From the NCBI RefSeq assembly GCF_019655055.1, contig NZ_BPFA01000001.1, forward strand, positions 232,845-296,844: DNA of 64,000 nt, written 5' to 3'. Positions 63,789 through 64,000 of this stretch are shown here, piece by piece. The position numbers were made by a program, and so were the translations under genes. Each line of letters starts with the position of its first letter. The stretch's first letter is position 1. This stretch comes from Shewanella sp. MBTL60-112-B2 (GTDB taxonomy: Bacteria > Pseudomonadota > Gammaproteobacteria > Enterobacterales > Shewanellaceae). The notes under the pieces are model-generated. The model worked only from the letters and a program-made list of their open reading frames with translations. It was not told where the DNA came from and ran no database searches.

Positions 63789-64000
63789 TAATTGAAGAGT
63801 TTGATCATGGCTCAGATTGAACGCTGGCGGCAGGCCTAACACATGCAAGTCGAGCGGTAACACAAGGGAGCTTGCTCCTGAGGTGACGAGCGGCGGACGG
63901 GTGAGTAATGCCTAGGTATCTGCCCAGTCGAGGGGGATAACAGTTGGAAACGACTGCTAATACCGCATACGCCCTACGGGGGAAAGGAGGGGACCTTCGG
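63789..64000 (+). rRNA. 16S rRNA, 5' end (partial)
   Basis: Begins ATTGAAGAGTTTGATCATGGCTCAG-type sequence and includes TGGCGGCAGGCCTAACACATGCAAGTCGAGCGG and GACGAGCGGCGGACGGGTGAGTAATG, the start of a bacterial 16S gene, with variable region 1 in the Shewanella form. It runs off the window edge. Confidence 0.97.

Overview
The window reads as chromosomal DNA of a Shewanella species (Gammaproteobacteria). The first ~210 bases of a 16S rRNA gene at the right end match Shewanella as I know it, and the flanking gene content fits: bamD-rluD-pgeF-clpB, a DUF3718 protein, scsBCD, metR, btuB with a cobalamin riboswitch, and many chemotaxis, c-di-GMP and RND-type genes. Housekeeping and accessory genes are mixed, and genes lie on both strands in short transcription units.

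Layout. 1-2.5 kb: the end of an unrecognised gene, a PQQ-type sugar dehydrogenase and ppiC, set among three copies of an unusual intergenic repeat. 2.6-6.2 kb: an HEFWH-motif protein, a DUF3718 protein, pyrC and an RsuA-family pseudouridine synthase. 6.2-12.1 kb: a dicarboxylate-type symporter fused to a solute-binding domain, a LysR regulator divergent from an FMN reductase, and a BlaI/M56-peptidase pair with twin operators. 12.3-18.4 kb: a secreted protein of unknown function, btuB under a MetJ-box promoter plus a B12 riboswitch, an SGNH esterase, an HDOD protein and metR with its own MetJ box. 18.5-24.9 kb: the scsBCD thiol-redox operon, a LysR/AhpD-like divergent pair and dodecin. 24.9-31.5 kb: queG, two tandem TPR-GGDEF cyclases with a possible 41-aa membrane peptide between them, a PAP2 phosphatase and an unknown protein.

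31.5-34.2 kb is the most accessory-looking stretch. It holds a structured palindromic element, a DUF4238 protein, a HEPN-like protein, gene remnants and a run of six hairpins. 34.2-43.8 kb carries the NAD malic enzyme with a 272-bp MITE directly upstream, a YehS-like protein, a serine hydrolase with an atypical NRAMP transporter, a PH-domain protein, a GST, DUF4447 and SUKH proteins, and a secreted RelA/SpoT-like protein. 43.8-53.2 kb: an M13 peptidase, an acetyltransferase, a second RsuA-family gene, an ECF sigma / putative anti-sigma / DUF4097 operon, an ornithine-cyclodeaminase homologue and a chemoreceptor. 53.3-64 kb: tRNA-Phe, a 17 x 17-bp tandem repeat, an MMPL exporter, bamD (minus strand) divergent from rluD-pgeF, clpB with a sigma-32 promoter, two small envelope proteins and the start of an rRNA operon with two promoters.

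The most unusual signal is a family of intergenic elements (six copies: A 284-585, B 1702-1948, C 1949-2213, D 36334-36718, E 41258-41499, F 43583-43793). They are built from heptamer arrays centred on CTAG around a conserved core. The core contains a GGGC/GCCC stem whose loop varies, often a GNA triloop. A related hairpin style recurs in the accessory stretch at 33950-34111. Identifications rest on reading motifs and family resemblance by eye; no database search was run.
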